Positions 26,601-33,840 of a stretch of 35,363 nt of DNA are shown in pieces. Made by a program: the position numbers and the translations under genes. The stretch is from positions 1-35,363 of the forward strand of contig JANQLU010000132.1 of the NCBI GenBank assembly GCA_028280445.1, given 5' to 3'. Under the pieces are notes generated by a model that worked only from the letters and a program-made list of their open reading frames with translations, was not told where the DNA came from and did not search any database. The DNA comes from Pirellulaceae bacterium. Its GTDB lineage: Bacteria > Planctomycetota > Planctomycetia > Pirellulales > Pirellulaceae. Each line of letters begins with the position of its first letter. Within the stretch, counting starts at the first letter, position 1.

Positions 26601-27185
26601 ATGGGCCAGTTGCGACGCCTCGGTCGAGGTATATCGATTAAATTTCTCGATGTAATGTTCGACGGATGAGTAACTGAAATGATCGATGCCCAAATTGGGG
26701 TCTGGTGGAATTCTGATTTCGCGACCATTGAGTTCTACGCCGCCGTGCAGTCGCTCGGAAAATTTGAAATAACCTTTCTTGAGTACGCGGGGCATCGTGT
26801 ATCCGGGCCACCAACCGCTATGTTGGATCCATTTCCCGGCAAAATAAGTTTTAAACGGAATGTTGATCGCTTCAAACGAATCACCTTGTTTGGTAATCAA
26901 CTCGTTTACCGCAGCCGCCGTTTGTTCCGACACGCGCTCGTCAGCGTCGACAAACCAGAGCCATTCATTGTTGCTGTGCTCGATTGCCATGTTTCGCACC
27001 GGATCGAAATTGGCAACGAGTGAATGATGCAGCACGAGATCGACACGATCGTTGACCAATGAAACCGTGTCATCCGAACTGTCCATGTCAATCAAAATCA
27101 ATTGAGACACATGCGGACGAATCGCGTTGACGCATTCCACAATGTTCTCTGATTCGTTTCGCGCTAAGATTACTCCGGTGATCAT
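23601..27185 (-). CDS. Giant four-module glycosyltransferase (GT2 - GT4 - GT4 - GT2-like)
   Basis: I start at ATG 27185 (1194 residues) because the first module begins right there (MITGVILARNESENIVECVN); the frame itself is open to TTG 27242. Module 1 (~1-260) is GT2 with WFVDADERVS as metal-binding motif, like LPS-core WaaE-type enzymes. Module 2 (~290-660) is GT4 with FSVFDWQIRKGWD-like SVFDWQIRKGWD and RGEGWGRPYMEAM (the E-x7-E motif). Module 3 (~680-1040) is GT4 with IPWGIDPSVFNPD, VGGTIARKGFDRL and RGEGFGLPILEAMACG. Module 4 (~1060-1194) is the first half of a GT2 fold (ICIKTKNDEHNIANCIS; FDDDSTDETVA) that ends without the catalytic half, so it may only bind. The protein is cytoplasmic and likely adds several sugars in sequence to one acceptor. 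Confidence 0.92.
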   Translation of the reverse strand: MITGVILARNESENIVECVNAIRPHVSQLILIDMDSSDDTVSLVNDRVDLVLHHSLVANFDPVRNMAIEHSNNEWLWFVDADERVSEQTAAAVNELITKQGDSFEAINIPFKTYFAGKWIQHSGWWPGYTMPRVLKKGYFKFSERLHGGVELNGREIRIPPDPNLGIDHFSYSSVEHYIEKFNRYTSTEASQLAHSNQSIDWRNGVAHMIHDLWMYYERNQGNLDGRHGWILAWLSGQYRWVSHAKLLDKNPQATEPGALLYPESLSEVFAVIDQELERLRSTEFRLPDGIVWRSPIWDPSGYADEGRCIAKALSQTDLHVSLENIAWNDTKCEISTEDRSLFRALSRCKRADTNIVITNCIPTLVEPDRSATLNVLRTTFETDRIPDEWLSRIESFDEVWVISKQNELSFRRSGVAPEKMRRVPSFIDTQLYQPDGDKFPLPAELENKFVFLSVFDWQIRKGWDLLLKAYCETFSSDDPVGLLLKVSRMHGHTIEHVRAQANQYLQTIGQNLADRNDIYFLDEFLSANEMASLYRTADAFVLPSRGEGWGRPYMEAMSCGVATIGTNASGNIDFMNSDNSELIDATVVPVPENAWQEIPPYRGHCWWEPDVEQLAKSMKKIFDDEEFRTRLGKVASQHIHENFGIQNGRAFWETAIEAAKQRFIQSNAAHQTTEASKPKLVLEGELFANHSFANINEQFASMFADDGFVNFSIDRKYYNPVSDRDGQNVGKITRYIGAHSEQHAAVTIRHSFPPNWEKPATGKWVHIQPWEFGHLPIAWLQPLAEQVDEIWAPSHYVRNVYIKSGIPQEKIFVIPWGIDPSVFNPDVPARILPTERAFKFVFVGGTIARKGFDRLLEAYLAEFSDADDVSLVVKDLGTKTFYRFGNYQQAILDSQAKDESPEIIYFDDQWTPGQLASLYAACDCLAFPYRGEGFGLPILEAMACGVTPIVPTNGASDDFVTPETGLLIDGTPVETSHEWPLAGPPLELDVDIDELRAKMRWAYENREELKQLGNNASNDVAQNWTWHQSFELVKDRIDKLVDSESSQLANTSWIEQNSGANLAICIKTKNDEHNIANCISRYLPDIKEIIVFDDDSTDETVAIANEYGIEVISLADVGEQSIADFAIADWLFEITPDVFMSDDDIRQMIELVSVQPEFSRQVTFSLAPSPTRTEAIELNIFRNPHHSPVTASV

Positions 27186-27284
27186 TGGGCATCCAAGTTC
27201 AAGAAAAAAATTTTTGATGTTGGGTATCCTTCTATTGTTCAAATAACAAACCGTTTCGCAAACAATTTCGAGGCCACTGCAATC

Positions 27285-27656
27285 ATGCCAAGGTTTTCTG
27301 AACTATTGCGCGAACATGCAAACTATCCGCTCAACCGAGGCGCTGTTGGGGAAGCAAATGGAGTTGGGGAAGCATCCATTAGCGGCAACCCACCTTACGT
27401 AACCATCTATTTGGTGATCGAAGCCGACGTTGTGAACAAAGCGGGTTTTGAAGCAGACGGTTGTGGAGTCACAACGGCCGCGTGTTCGTCATTAACTGAA
27501 TTGATCGAAAACAAAACGATTTCTTTTTGTCGGAAATTGAGCCCCAATGATGTCGCTCAGTCGCTCGATGGAATACCCGTCGACAAAATGCACTGCGCGC
27601 AGATTGTCGTTGGAGCATTGAACAACGCAATCGATAATTACGAGGGGAAAAAGTAA
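27285..27656 (+). CDS. IscU/NifU-N-like Fe-S scaffold relative lacking the first ligand motif
   Basis: 123 residues matching the IscU fold: HANYPLNRGAVGEANGVGEA at the start, FEADGCGVTTAACSSLTELI (Cys60, Cys67) and KMHCAQIVVGALNNAIDNYE (Cys104). In IscU the first Cys and the Asp of the (G)-x-P-x-CGD motif lie where this protein has SGNPPYVTIYL, so one cluster ligand and the Asp are missing. Cys60 and Cys104 are at the usual ligand places; Cys67 and Cys82 are extra. No IscS, IscA or Fdx gene is near. Its stop overlaps the ATG of the glycosyltransferase downstream by one base (TAATG), which ties it to glycan genes. It may be a non-canonical scaffold or a repurposed protein. Confidence 0.75.
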   Translation: MPRFSELLREHANYPLNRGAVGEANGVGEASISGNPPYVTIYLVIEADVVNKAGFEADGCGVTTAACSSLTELIENKTISFCRKLSPNDVAQSLDGIPVDKMHCAQIVVGALNNAIDNYEGKK

Positions 27657-29164
27657 TGAAACTATCTGTTTGCATGATTGTCCGCGATAACGAGGACATC
27701 ATTCGTCCATGTTTGGAAAGTATTCGCCCATGGGTCGATGAGATGATCGTTGTCGATACGGGGTCCGATGATCGCACGCCCCAAATCGCCGAGGAATACG
27801 GTGCCCAGTTGTTTCATTTTCCCTGGTGTGACGATTTTTCGGCGGCGCGCAATGTGTCTCTCGAAAAAGCTTCTGGGGAATGGTTGTTCTGGATGGACTC
27901 CGATGACACGATTTCAGCTGAATGCGGGCAACGATTGCGAGCACTGGCGGACGGCGAGCATTTACCCAACGTTTTGGGCTATATCATGCAAGTTCATTGT
28001 CCCGGCGGTAATGATGCTGGCATCCGCGAACACACGGTGGTTGACCATGTAAAATTATTTCGGAATCGACCGGACATTCGGTTCGAAGGCCGCATTCACG
28101 AACAAGTGCTAATGCCAATCCGCAGGCTCGGTGGTGAAATTGCGTGGACTGATATCTATGTGACACATTCGGGGTCCGATCGATCGGAGGAGGCTCAAAA
28201 GAGAAAAATTTCCAGGGACTTGCGCATTTTGCAAAAAGATCTGGAAGAAAGACCGAGTCATCCGTTTGTCCTGTTTAATTTTGCCATGACGCATGCCGAG
28301 TCTGACAATTTCGAAGAGGCAATCCAGTGGTGTCAAAAATGTCTCGAGCATTCTCAATTGCATGAGTCGCATGTGCCAAAGACGTATGCTTATCTCGCCA
28401 ATTGCTATTTGCAACTTGAGCAAAACGAAAGTGCTTTGGAAATTTGTCGGCAAGCGCGAAAGCATTTTCCAACAGACCCGGAGTTGTTGTTTCGCGAAGC
28501 GATGTCGTGGCAGTCGCTCGACAAACATGCCGAAGCTATTCGTTGTTATCAAACAATTTTGTCACTCCCCAAAGAAAACAAATTAAAAAGTACGGATCCG
28601 GGAATCACAGGATTTAAATGTCGGTTTAACCTCGGCGTCGCTTTTCGAGATGCAAAAATGGATCGTCATGCCGAGCGGGCCTGGCGTCAAGTTTTAGATG
28701 AACGCCCTGGGTATTTGCCTGCGATTCGAGCACTGGGAGAACTTTGGAAATCGGGTGGCAAAAACCTGACGTCGAAAATCGAAGCGCGAAAACTTCGAGA
28801 CAATGACTTGACGACACTCGATGGTGTGTTGTTAGAAGCGCAAATCGAACAATCTTGCGGAAATATTGTCGTGGCCAATCAGTTGTATAAACAATCGTTT
28901 GCCATGGCGCCTAACGATAGTTTTGTGCTCGAAAAATGTTGCCATTTCTTTTTTGAGAATGGCGATCAAGATACCTGTGCCGATTTACTGGAGCGATTGA
29001 TTGACTGTGATCAAAACAACGCGGCCGCGTATCACAACCTGGCATCGATTCGTTTGCAACAAAACCAACATGAGTCGGCTATTAATTTGTTGCGCAAATC
29101 ACTTGAGATTCGTCCAAACTATTCGCCAACGTTATCGCTTTTAGCACGTGCACAACAAAGATAA
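27656..29164 (+). CDS. GT2 glycosyltransferase with C-terminal TPR repeats
   Basis: 502 residues. GT2 fold from the first residue (MKLSVCMIVRDNEDIIRPCL), nucleotide-sugar Asp in VVDTGSDDRTPQ and metal-binding DSDD in WMDSDDTIS (~81-88). The region after ~215 has several tetratricopeptide repeats (HPFVLFNFAMTHAESDNFEE; PKTYAYLANCYLQLEQNESA; YHNLASIRLQQNQHESAINL; IRPNYSPTLSLLARAQQR). This domain order is common in bacterial enzymes that glycosylate proteins or build surface glycans; TPRs usually bind the protein acceptor or a partner. Translationally coupled to both neighbours (TAATG at each end), so the three genes 27285-29757 are one operon. Confidence 0.92.
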   Translation: MKLSVCMIVRDNEDIIRPCLESIRPWVDEMIVVDTGSDDRTPQIAEEYGAQLFHFPWCDDFSAARNVSLEKASGEWLFWMDSDDTISAECGQRLRALADGEHLPNVLGYIMQVHCPGGNDAGIREHTVVDHVKLFRNRPDIRFEGRIHEQVLMPIRRLGGEIAWTDIYVTHSGSDRSEEAQKRKISRDLRILQKDLEERPSHPFVLFNFAMTHAESDNFEEAIQWCQKCLEHSQLHESHVPKTYAYLANCYLQLEQNESALEICRQARKHFPTDPELLFREAMSWQSLDKHAEAIRCYQTILSLPKENKLKSTDPGITGFKCRFNLGVAFRDAKMDRHAERAWRQVLDERPGYLPAIRALGELWKSGGKNLTSKIEARKLRDNDLTTLDGVLLEAQIEQSCGNIVVANQLYKQSFAMAPNDSFVLEKCCHFFFENGDQDTCADLLERLIDCDQNNAAAYHNLASIRLQQNQHESAINLLRKSLEIRPNYSPTLSLLARAQQR

Positions 29165-29757
29165 TGTCCACATTCAACAAAAACTCGATCGACTATCAAT
29201 CGCTGTACGACCAACTCCGGCAGCGCGGTTATCAGGCTGACAGAGACGATACCAGTCACATCAGGCCTTACGCATCCTGGATCAAACGCCATCTGACATA
29301 CTGTTCGGTGTTGGATATTGGCTGCGGATCAGGAGGCAGTTTTCGACTCCTGGGTGGAAAACATCAAACGGTTTCCGGCGTCGATGTATCGCATCTGGCG
29401 GTTCAAAAAGGAACCGCACTCGGTCGCAATGTTGTACAAGCGTCGGTGACAGATCTGCCGTTTACCGACAATTGTTTTGATCTGGTTGTTTCATCGGATG
29501 TGTTTGAACATCTGCACCAATCCGATGTCGATACGGCGGTTCACGAAGCAGTACGCGTGTCTAACCAATTCGTTTTTATGAAGATCGCGACGCGCGTTGA
29601 CGCTATCAAAAAATGGAAACGGCTGGCGGGGCATCCGCTGCATTTAACAATTAATCCGATCCAATGGTGGATCCAACGTTTTGAAAGGTGGGGGGAAGTT
29701 TTTTGGCAAGACGACCACGCTTTTGCTTTGAAGAAAAAGCAAGACAGCGGTGATTGA
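29164..29757 (+). CDS. SAM-dependent methyltransferase, paralog of the fused one
   Basis: 197 residues, class I fold: VLDIGCGSGGSFRLLGG (motif I), SGVDVSHLAVQKG, VQASVTDLPFTDNCFDLVVS and SDVFEHLHQ. The HPLHLTINPIQWW segment matches HPLHLTTQSIEWW in the fused protein at 22418-23596, and the leader YQSLYDQLRQRGYQADRDDT matches YAGLYDSLRNHGYHEDEDHT there. A duplication of the methyltransferase module has thus produced one free and one fused copy on both sides of the divergent promoter. Likely substrate: the glycan made by the neighbouring transferases (inference). Confidence 0.9.
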   Translation: MSTFNKNSIDYQSLYDQLRQRGYQADRDDTSHIRPYASWIKRHLTYCSVLDIGCGSGGSFRLLGGKHQTVSGVDVSHLAVQKGTALGRNVVQASVTDLPFTDNCFDLVVSSDVFEHLHQSDVDTAVHEAVRVSNQFVFMKIATRVDAIKKWKRLAGHPLHLTINPIQWWIQRFERWGEVFWQDDHAFALKKKQDSGD

Positions 29758-29849
29758 TGACGGAAATTTCGTCATCGATTTTTGGTGAACGTGCCACAAG
29801 TATCGGTAACGGAAATCGTAAGTGCGAAGCCTGAGCGCGAACCGGAAAA

Positions 29850-29910
29850 AAGTAGGGCCGGTTCCCACCGGCCAATCCATTTAACCGGCCGGTAGGAACC
29901 GGCCCTACTT
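29850..29910. repeat. GC-rich inverted repeat, copy 1 of a dispersed family
   Basis: Arms 29850-29871 and 29889-29910 are 22 bp with one mismatch (AAGTAGGGCCGGTTCC... and its complement) around a 17-bp loop. A second copy with nearly the same arms lies at 33772-33828. A REP/MITE-like element that forms a strong hairpin. Confidence 0.85.
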
Positions 29911-29921
29911 CCCGAAATCAT

Positions 29922-29998
29922 AACCCGACGCGTAAGCGAGGGACCGAAAACAACATTGATGTTTAGTTAAACGTGGTCCCTCGCTTACGCTTCGGGTT
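29922..29998. repeat. Second, different inverted repeat (TAAGCGAGGGACC family)
   Basis: Arms 29922-29945 and 29975-29998 are 24 bp with one mismatch: AACCCGACGCGTAAGCGAGG plus GACC, and its complement. The core GCGTAAGCGAGGGACC resembles repeats that I remember from Pirellula-type genomes. With the previous repeat it fills almost the whole gap 29758-30073. Confidence 0.8.
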
Positions 29999-30073
29999 TC
30001 GATTTTTGGTTTCAAGAACCTCCTTCAGACACAAATAATCGTTTTCAAATTAGTATCACACAGGACAAAAAAA

Positions 30074-30775
30074 ATGATTCAAACAAATTCAATCCAAGAA
30101 CATCTCGTGGAGAGCGTTTTCCAAAGTACACTCGTCGAAGAGCCGTTTCCCCATATTCGAATTACCAACTGTTTTGCTGAGGAAACATACGAAGCGATGC
30201 TTGAGCAGCTGCCTGCAGAGTCACATTATCAATTCTTGATGCATCGAGATGCCCAGCGTGCCGACGGAACCAGCACACGTCGTTTGTTTGAGTTGACGAA
30301 AAGCAACCTTCGAGATCTACCACCGGAGCAGTTGGAGATTTGGGCGCCAATTTCGCAAGCGCTGACAAGCCGGGAAATGCAAGCGGCGATTTATTCCAAA
30401 CTAGGTGATGAGCTTGCCAGTCGTTTTGAGATATCAAAACCCGAAGTCGACAAAATTGTCAGCGTTCCAAAACCGGCACTTTGTCGAGATGTCGAGGGTT
30501 ATCGCATTGCACCACACTGTGACACCATGCGCAAAATTGTGACGTTGCAATTTTATTTACCCGAGGCTGACGCTCAGTCCGACCTTGGAACGATGCTTTA
30601 CGAACGTCGAGATGACGAATTTATTTGTGTGAAGACGATTCCATTCGAGAAAAATTCAGCTTACGCATTTGTTCCTCACAAACGCAGCTGGCATGGTAGA
30701 GAAACATTGAGGTCAAACGACGGAATTCGTAATACTCTGCTGTCGATTTACTTTGACGAAAGCGCCGGTTACTGA
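30074..30775 (+). CDS. 2-oxoglutarate/Fe(II)-dependent dioxygenase-like protein
   Basis: 233 residues. The iron-binding facial triad is visible: His148-Cys-Asp150 (RIAPHCDTMRKIVTLQFYLP) and His207 (RSWHGRE), with Arg219 in RNTLLSIYF as the likely 2-oxoglutarate anchor. The N-terminus PFPHIRITNCFAEETYEAML is typical of prolyl-4-hydroxylase-like members. The short length fits a single double-stranded beta-helix domain. Cytoplasmic, no signal peptide. In a glycan region it may hydroxylate a sugar or an amino-acid side chain that is later glycosylated. Separated from its neighbours by repeats, so probably transcribed alone. Confidence 0.8.
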   Translation: MIQTNSIQEHLVESVFQSTLVEEPFPHIRITNCFAEETYEAMLEQLPAESHYQFLMHRDAQRADGTSTRRLFELTKSNLRDLPPEQLEIWAPISQALTSREMQAAIYSKLGDELASRFEISKPEVDKIVSVPKPALCRDVEGYRIAPHCDTMRKIVTLQFYLPEADAQSDLGTMLYERRDDEFICVKTIPFEKNSAYAFVPHKRSWHGRETLRSNDGIRNTLLSIYFDESAGY

Positions 30776-30847
30776 TGATGCGTTTTTCTACATCATGTTC
30801 GCCAGTGCGATGCCACAAAACCTGCCTGATCGAAAAGAGATTTATTG

Positions 30848-30909
30848 GACAGGATGAACATGATTGACAGGATATAGAGCGCCATCCTGTTAATCATGTT
30901 TATCCTGTC
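30848..30909. repeat. 26-bp inverted repeat (GACAGGATGAACATG family)
   Basis: Arms 30848-30873 and 30884-30909 differ at two positions, both compatible with G-U pairs in RNA, and the loop is only 10 nt. Copies of similar ACAGGAT repeats are known from many bacteria. It sits 72 nt after the dioxygenase stop and could end transcription or protect the 3' end. Confidence 0.8.
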
Positions 30910-31203
30910 TGATTGAAACAGCCAAGTTTCGAAATTTGCTGACCGGACTCAAATCATTAACCGGTGTGCCAAATAAATTGTGTATTCGTACGTGCGTTAG
31001 CACGCTGATCGTCGGTTTCAAGCTATATTAGCAAGAGCAAAGTTGCCATGGATTAAAGCGGGTCGCATGATCTAACAGGTTGAGCATCATGCCGTGGCAA
31101 TCTCGCGTTTGGTTGGCCCTCGAACCGGGGTGAAGTGTTGGATCCTCGAACAAAGTTGAGCCGCGCAATTTGAGTCAAGTTTGTCGAAAGTTGGGAGTTA
31201 CCG
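30910..31203. other. Leader region of the secreted protein gene
   Basis: No gene seen. A small hairpin, CGTGC-gtta-GCACG (30991-31004), lies here. GGGAG directly before ATG 31204 is the ribosome binding site. A TATATT near 31024 could be a -10 element, without a clear -35. Confidence 0.35.
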
Positions 31204-32142
31204 ATGAGCCGAAACACATTACCGTTCGTCGTCGTTGCAATCTCGTTGTATTGCGTTGGAGCCAGTAGCGCACAAACGCAGGCCCAAAAACTTGTTGGAG
31301 TGTGGAATGTTGATGCGCAACAGACTGTGGCGGAACGAGAAAAAATGACTGAGATCAAACTCAGCGCGGATGAGCGGCGAGCGATGATCTCGGTATTTGC
31401 GGGCGTCAACATGACATTTTTTAAAGACGGTGCCGTGGCGCAAGAGTTCGACGGAGTGAAACATCAAGGTGTCTATCGTGTTTTGAAATCAGATCAACCT
31501 GAGAAAAATAAATTGACCGTCGAGTTTTCGTTTAAAGGCCAAGATGGTGGCAGCGACAGCAAGTATCAGCGTTTGATCGAAATTCGGCCTAATGGTTCGA
31601 TCTGGATGCGGGAAAGCAAAGATTCATTGCCGATCGTTTTTGCAAAAAATAAACGCAAGATTGGCGACATTGGCACACCGATGATTCCCCAATCGCCACT
31701 TGAGTTTGGTGTCGCCAAACTGGGCGACAAGCCGGGAACGATTGTTGTCACCGCGATGTTCCCTCAAGAAACCAAAATGAAAATCCCTGTTTATGAAAAA
31801 GTGCCGATTGTCAAAGACAACAAAGTGATCGGGTATGAGTCAAAAAAAACGGGCGAAACCGATGCTGTCCAGACAAAATTTGTTGAGACGTCAAAAAGCC
31901 TCGTCGTTGGGCGAGATTGCCAGGTGTACCGATTGGCGACACAGGGCAACAAACATGAAATGGTGTCGCTAAAATCACCGGAACAGCTGCAAGCACTAAA
32001 AAATCGATCGTCGGTCGTCATTTTGGGCAAACAACAGAATCTTCATAAGATTCACAAAAATTCGTTGCGACAGGATACGATTCTCATCCGTTTAAAAAAT
32101 CGCGAGGCTGTTTACAAATTAATGAAAAACAATAGTCGTTGA
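31204..32142 (+). CDS. Secreted protein of unknown function
   Basis: 312 residues with signal peptide (TLPFVVVAISLYCVGASSAQ) and a good ribosome binding site. The mature N-terminal part (LVGVWNVDAQQTVAEREKM, MTFFKDGAVAQEFDG, GVYRVLKSDQPEKNKLTVEF) looks like a lipocalin-like beta domain that begins with the GxW motif. The C-terminal part is Lys-rich (ETKMKIPVYEKVPIVKDNKV; VYKLMKNNSR). I do not recognise the family beyond that. It follows the glycan genes but has its own leader. Confidence 0.8.
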   Translation: MSRNTLPFVVVAISLYCVGASSAQTQAQKLVGVWNVDAQQTVAEREKMTEIKLSADERRAMISVFAGVNMTFFKDGAVAQEFDGVKHQGVYRVLKSDQPEKNKLTVEFSFKGQDGGSDSKYQRLIEIRPNGSIWMRESKDSLPIVFAKNKRKIGDIGTPMIPQSPLEFGVAKLGDKPGTIVVTAMFPQETKMKIPVYEKVPIVKDNKVIGYESKKTGETDAVQTKFVETSKSLVVGRDCQVYRLATQGNKHEMVSLKSPEQLQALKNRSSVVILGKQQNLHKIHKNSLRQDTILIRLKNREAVYKLMKNNSR

Positions 32143-32285
32143 ACAACTCCCTTTTGTTAGGTCTCCCCAGTTGCATGGCCGTTGCTGCGGCAAGTGGACT
32201 TGAAAAATTTGATTGGCCAGCAAGATGCGGTAAAAATTGATGTGTCGGCATCGTCAAATAACGTGGTCTAGCGACGGTTGGTCTG

Positions 32286-33203
32286 GTGAACAAAACAAAC
32301 AGCAGCTCGAGTGTGGGGCAACTCGAAAAACCGGCGCCGCAGTTTGATCGAACTCACGGTCCGCTCGTTTTTGCACCCAACCTGACTCCACTTTATATGG
32401 GCGACATGTACTTGGGAGCTACTGCTTTTTTGATCTGTAGCGGGCCGTCGTTAGATCAACATGATCTCACCAAACTCAGCCAACGCGGCATTCTCAGTTG
32501 TTCCGTCAACAACGCCGGCACAGTCTGCAAAACAAATCTTTGGGTTTGTTTTGACGATCCCGGTAATTTTTCAGACGTAATCTGGCGCGATCCATCGATC
32601 ATGAAATTCGTGGTCTATGGTCGACTCGACAAGACCATTCGAATTCGAAACAAACTTGGGGAGTTGGTTGAAACCGATGAACCAGCATCGGAAATGCCAA
32701 ATACTTTTGGGTATCGCAGCAATTCGGAATTCGAACCGGCGCGTTGGCTGACCGAAGATACGGCGAATTGCGGACAACATGGAAAAGACCAAGACGAACT
32801 GGGGATTATGGGCAGCCGTAGCGTGATGTTGGTCGCAACCAAGATTCTTTACTACCTGGGGATACGTCGAATTTTCCTGCTCGGCTGTGATTTCAACATG
32901 AAGTACGGCCAGCGCAGTTATGCATTCGAGCAACATCGTACTCGGGCCAGTGTTCGCGGCAACAACCGAACCTATCGCGCACTCAATGCCAGATTCGAAG
33001 CTTTGCAACCCCATTTTGATCAAGCCGGATTCAAAATTTTTAATTGCACTCCCAATAGTGGATTGACTGTTTTTCCATTTGTCGAATATGAGACAGCGAT
33101 CGAGCAGGCGTTGGAACAGATGCCCAAAAAAATTCAAACCGATGGCATGTACGATATGGGTTGGAGAGAGCGTTCAAGTTCATCGACCGATGGTGGCGAA
33201 TGA
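32286..33203 (+). CDS. DUF115-like (Maf-related) protein
   Basis: 305 residues from GTG 32286. Key segments are AFLICSGPSLDQHDLTKLSQ, ILSCSVNNAG, TNLWVCFDDPGNF and YYLGIRRIFLLGCDFNMKYG, the same order as the DUF115-like half of the fused protein at 22418-23596 (IFGKGPSL, CINES, KTIKLVGFEG). DUF115 is the core of Maf proteins that transfer nonulosonic sugars onto flagellin; here it may use another acceptor. Its end overlaps the sulfotransferase start by ATGA, so both are one unit. The start is uncertain (no strong ribosome binding site, GTG codon). Confidence 0.7.
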   Translation: MNKTNSSSSVGQLEKPAPQFDRTHGPLVFAPNLTPLYMGDMYLGATAFLICSGPSLDQHDLTKLSQRGILSCSVNNAGTVCKTNLWVCFDDPGNFSDVIWRDPSIMKFVVYGRLDKTIRIRNKLGELVETDEPASEMPNTFGYRSNSEFEPARWLTEDTANCGQHGKDQDELGIMGSRSVMLVATKILYYLGIRRIFLLGCDFNMKYGQRSYAFEQHRTRASVRGNNRTYRALNARFEALQPHFDQAGFKIFNCTPNSGLTVFPFVEYETAIEQALEQMPKKIQTDGMYDMGWRERSSSSTDGGE

Positions 33204-33757
33204 TTAACATGGTTATTTCTCATGAATTAAAATTTGTGTTTCTTGGAATCCCGAGAACAGCGAACCGAGCCATGCACCGTGTCTTGTTGAAATTACCTGG
33301 CGCATTTCGCGGAGGGTTATTGCATGAGATGGGCATTCCAGAAGCATGTAAATCGTATTTCACGTTTTGTTGCGTTCGAAATCCGTACCGCCGGTTCCTG
33401 GCTTATTATCGTTGGCGCGGACAGAATCACCCTTGGGGTGGCGATGCCGTTGGAATGTCGTTTGAGGATTATATTTCGGCGATGGAGCGCGGCGATCTCG
33501 GGCCGTGTACCGTACGCGGCCACACTGGTCAAAACCGACTGGATCGGATTATCAAATACGAGGAATTACCCGAGTCGTTTACCAGCCTGCCCTTGGGTGA
33601 CGGTAGTTTGGATTTAGAACTTCCCAGATGCGGTCAACGGTTGAGCCGACATTGGAAAATGTTTTTCACCGAACATAATGCCGACCGTGTTTATGAATTG
33701 TGCAAAACTGATTTTGAAGAGTTTGGCTATTGTCGTCATAGCTGGAAAGAAGAATGA
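33200..33757 (+). CDS. Sulfotransferase (Sulfotransfer_2-like)
   Basis: I prefer ATG 33200, which overlaps the upstream stop (ATGA), over ATG 33161, which lies 42 nt inside the preceding gene; this leaves 185 residues. The phosphate-binding loop FLGIPRTANRAMHRVLLKL sits near the start, like the PKTAGTS loop of sulfotransferases (5'-phosphosulfate binding). CCVRNPYRRFLAYYRWRGQN is the 3'-phosphate-binding motif (R-N-P-x-x-R). These two motifs define PAPS-dependent sulfotransferases of carbohydrates. Short for the family (usually 220-300) and with a basic/His-rich end. Probably sulfates the surface polymer of this cluster. Confidence 0.85.
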   Translation: MINMVISHELKFVFLGIPRTANRAMHRVLLKLPGAFRGGLLHEMGIPEACKSYFTFCCVRNPYRRFLAYYRWRGQNHPWGGDAVGMSFEDYISAMERGDLGPCTVRGHTGQNRLDRIIKYEELPESFTSLPLGDGSLDLELPRCGQRLSRHWKMFFTEHNADRVYELCKTDFEEFGYCRHSWKEE

Positions 33758-33771
33758 CCATTATCAATAGT

Positions 33772-33828
33772 AGGGCCGGTTCCCACCGGCCAATCTAACT
33801 AACCGTCCGGTGGGAACCGGCCCTACGG
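33772..33828. repeat. GC-rich inverted repeat, copy 2
   Basis: Perfect 20-bp arms at 33772-33791 and 33809-33828, identical in the core to the repeat at 29850-29910 (GTAGGGCCGGTTCCCACCGG). It separates the convergent sulfotransferase and membrane-protein genes and probably works as a two-way terminator. Confidence 0.85.
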
Positions 33829-33840
33829 CGAGCCGCGACG

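Noticed and set aside
27186..27242. N-terminal extension of the giant glycosyltransferase from TTG 27242
   Set aside because: It adds 19 residues with no fold before the GT2 domain and overlaps the divergent promoter region. ATG 27185 fits the domain start.
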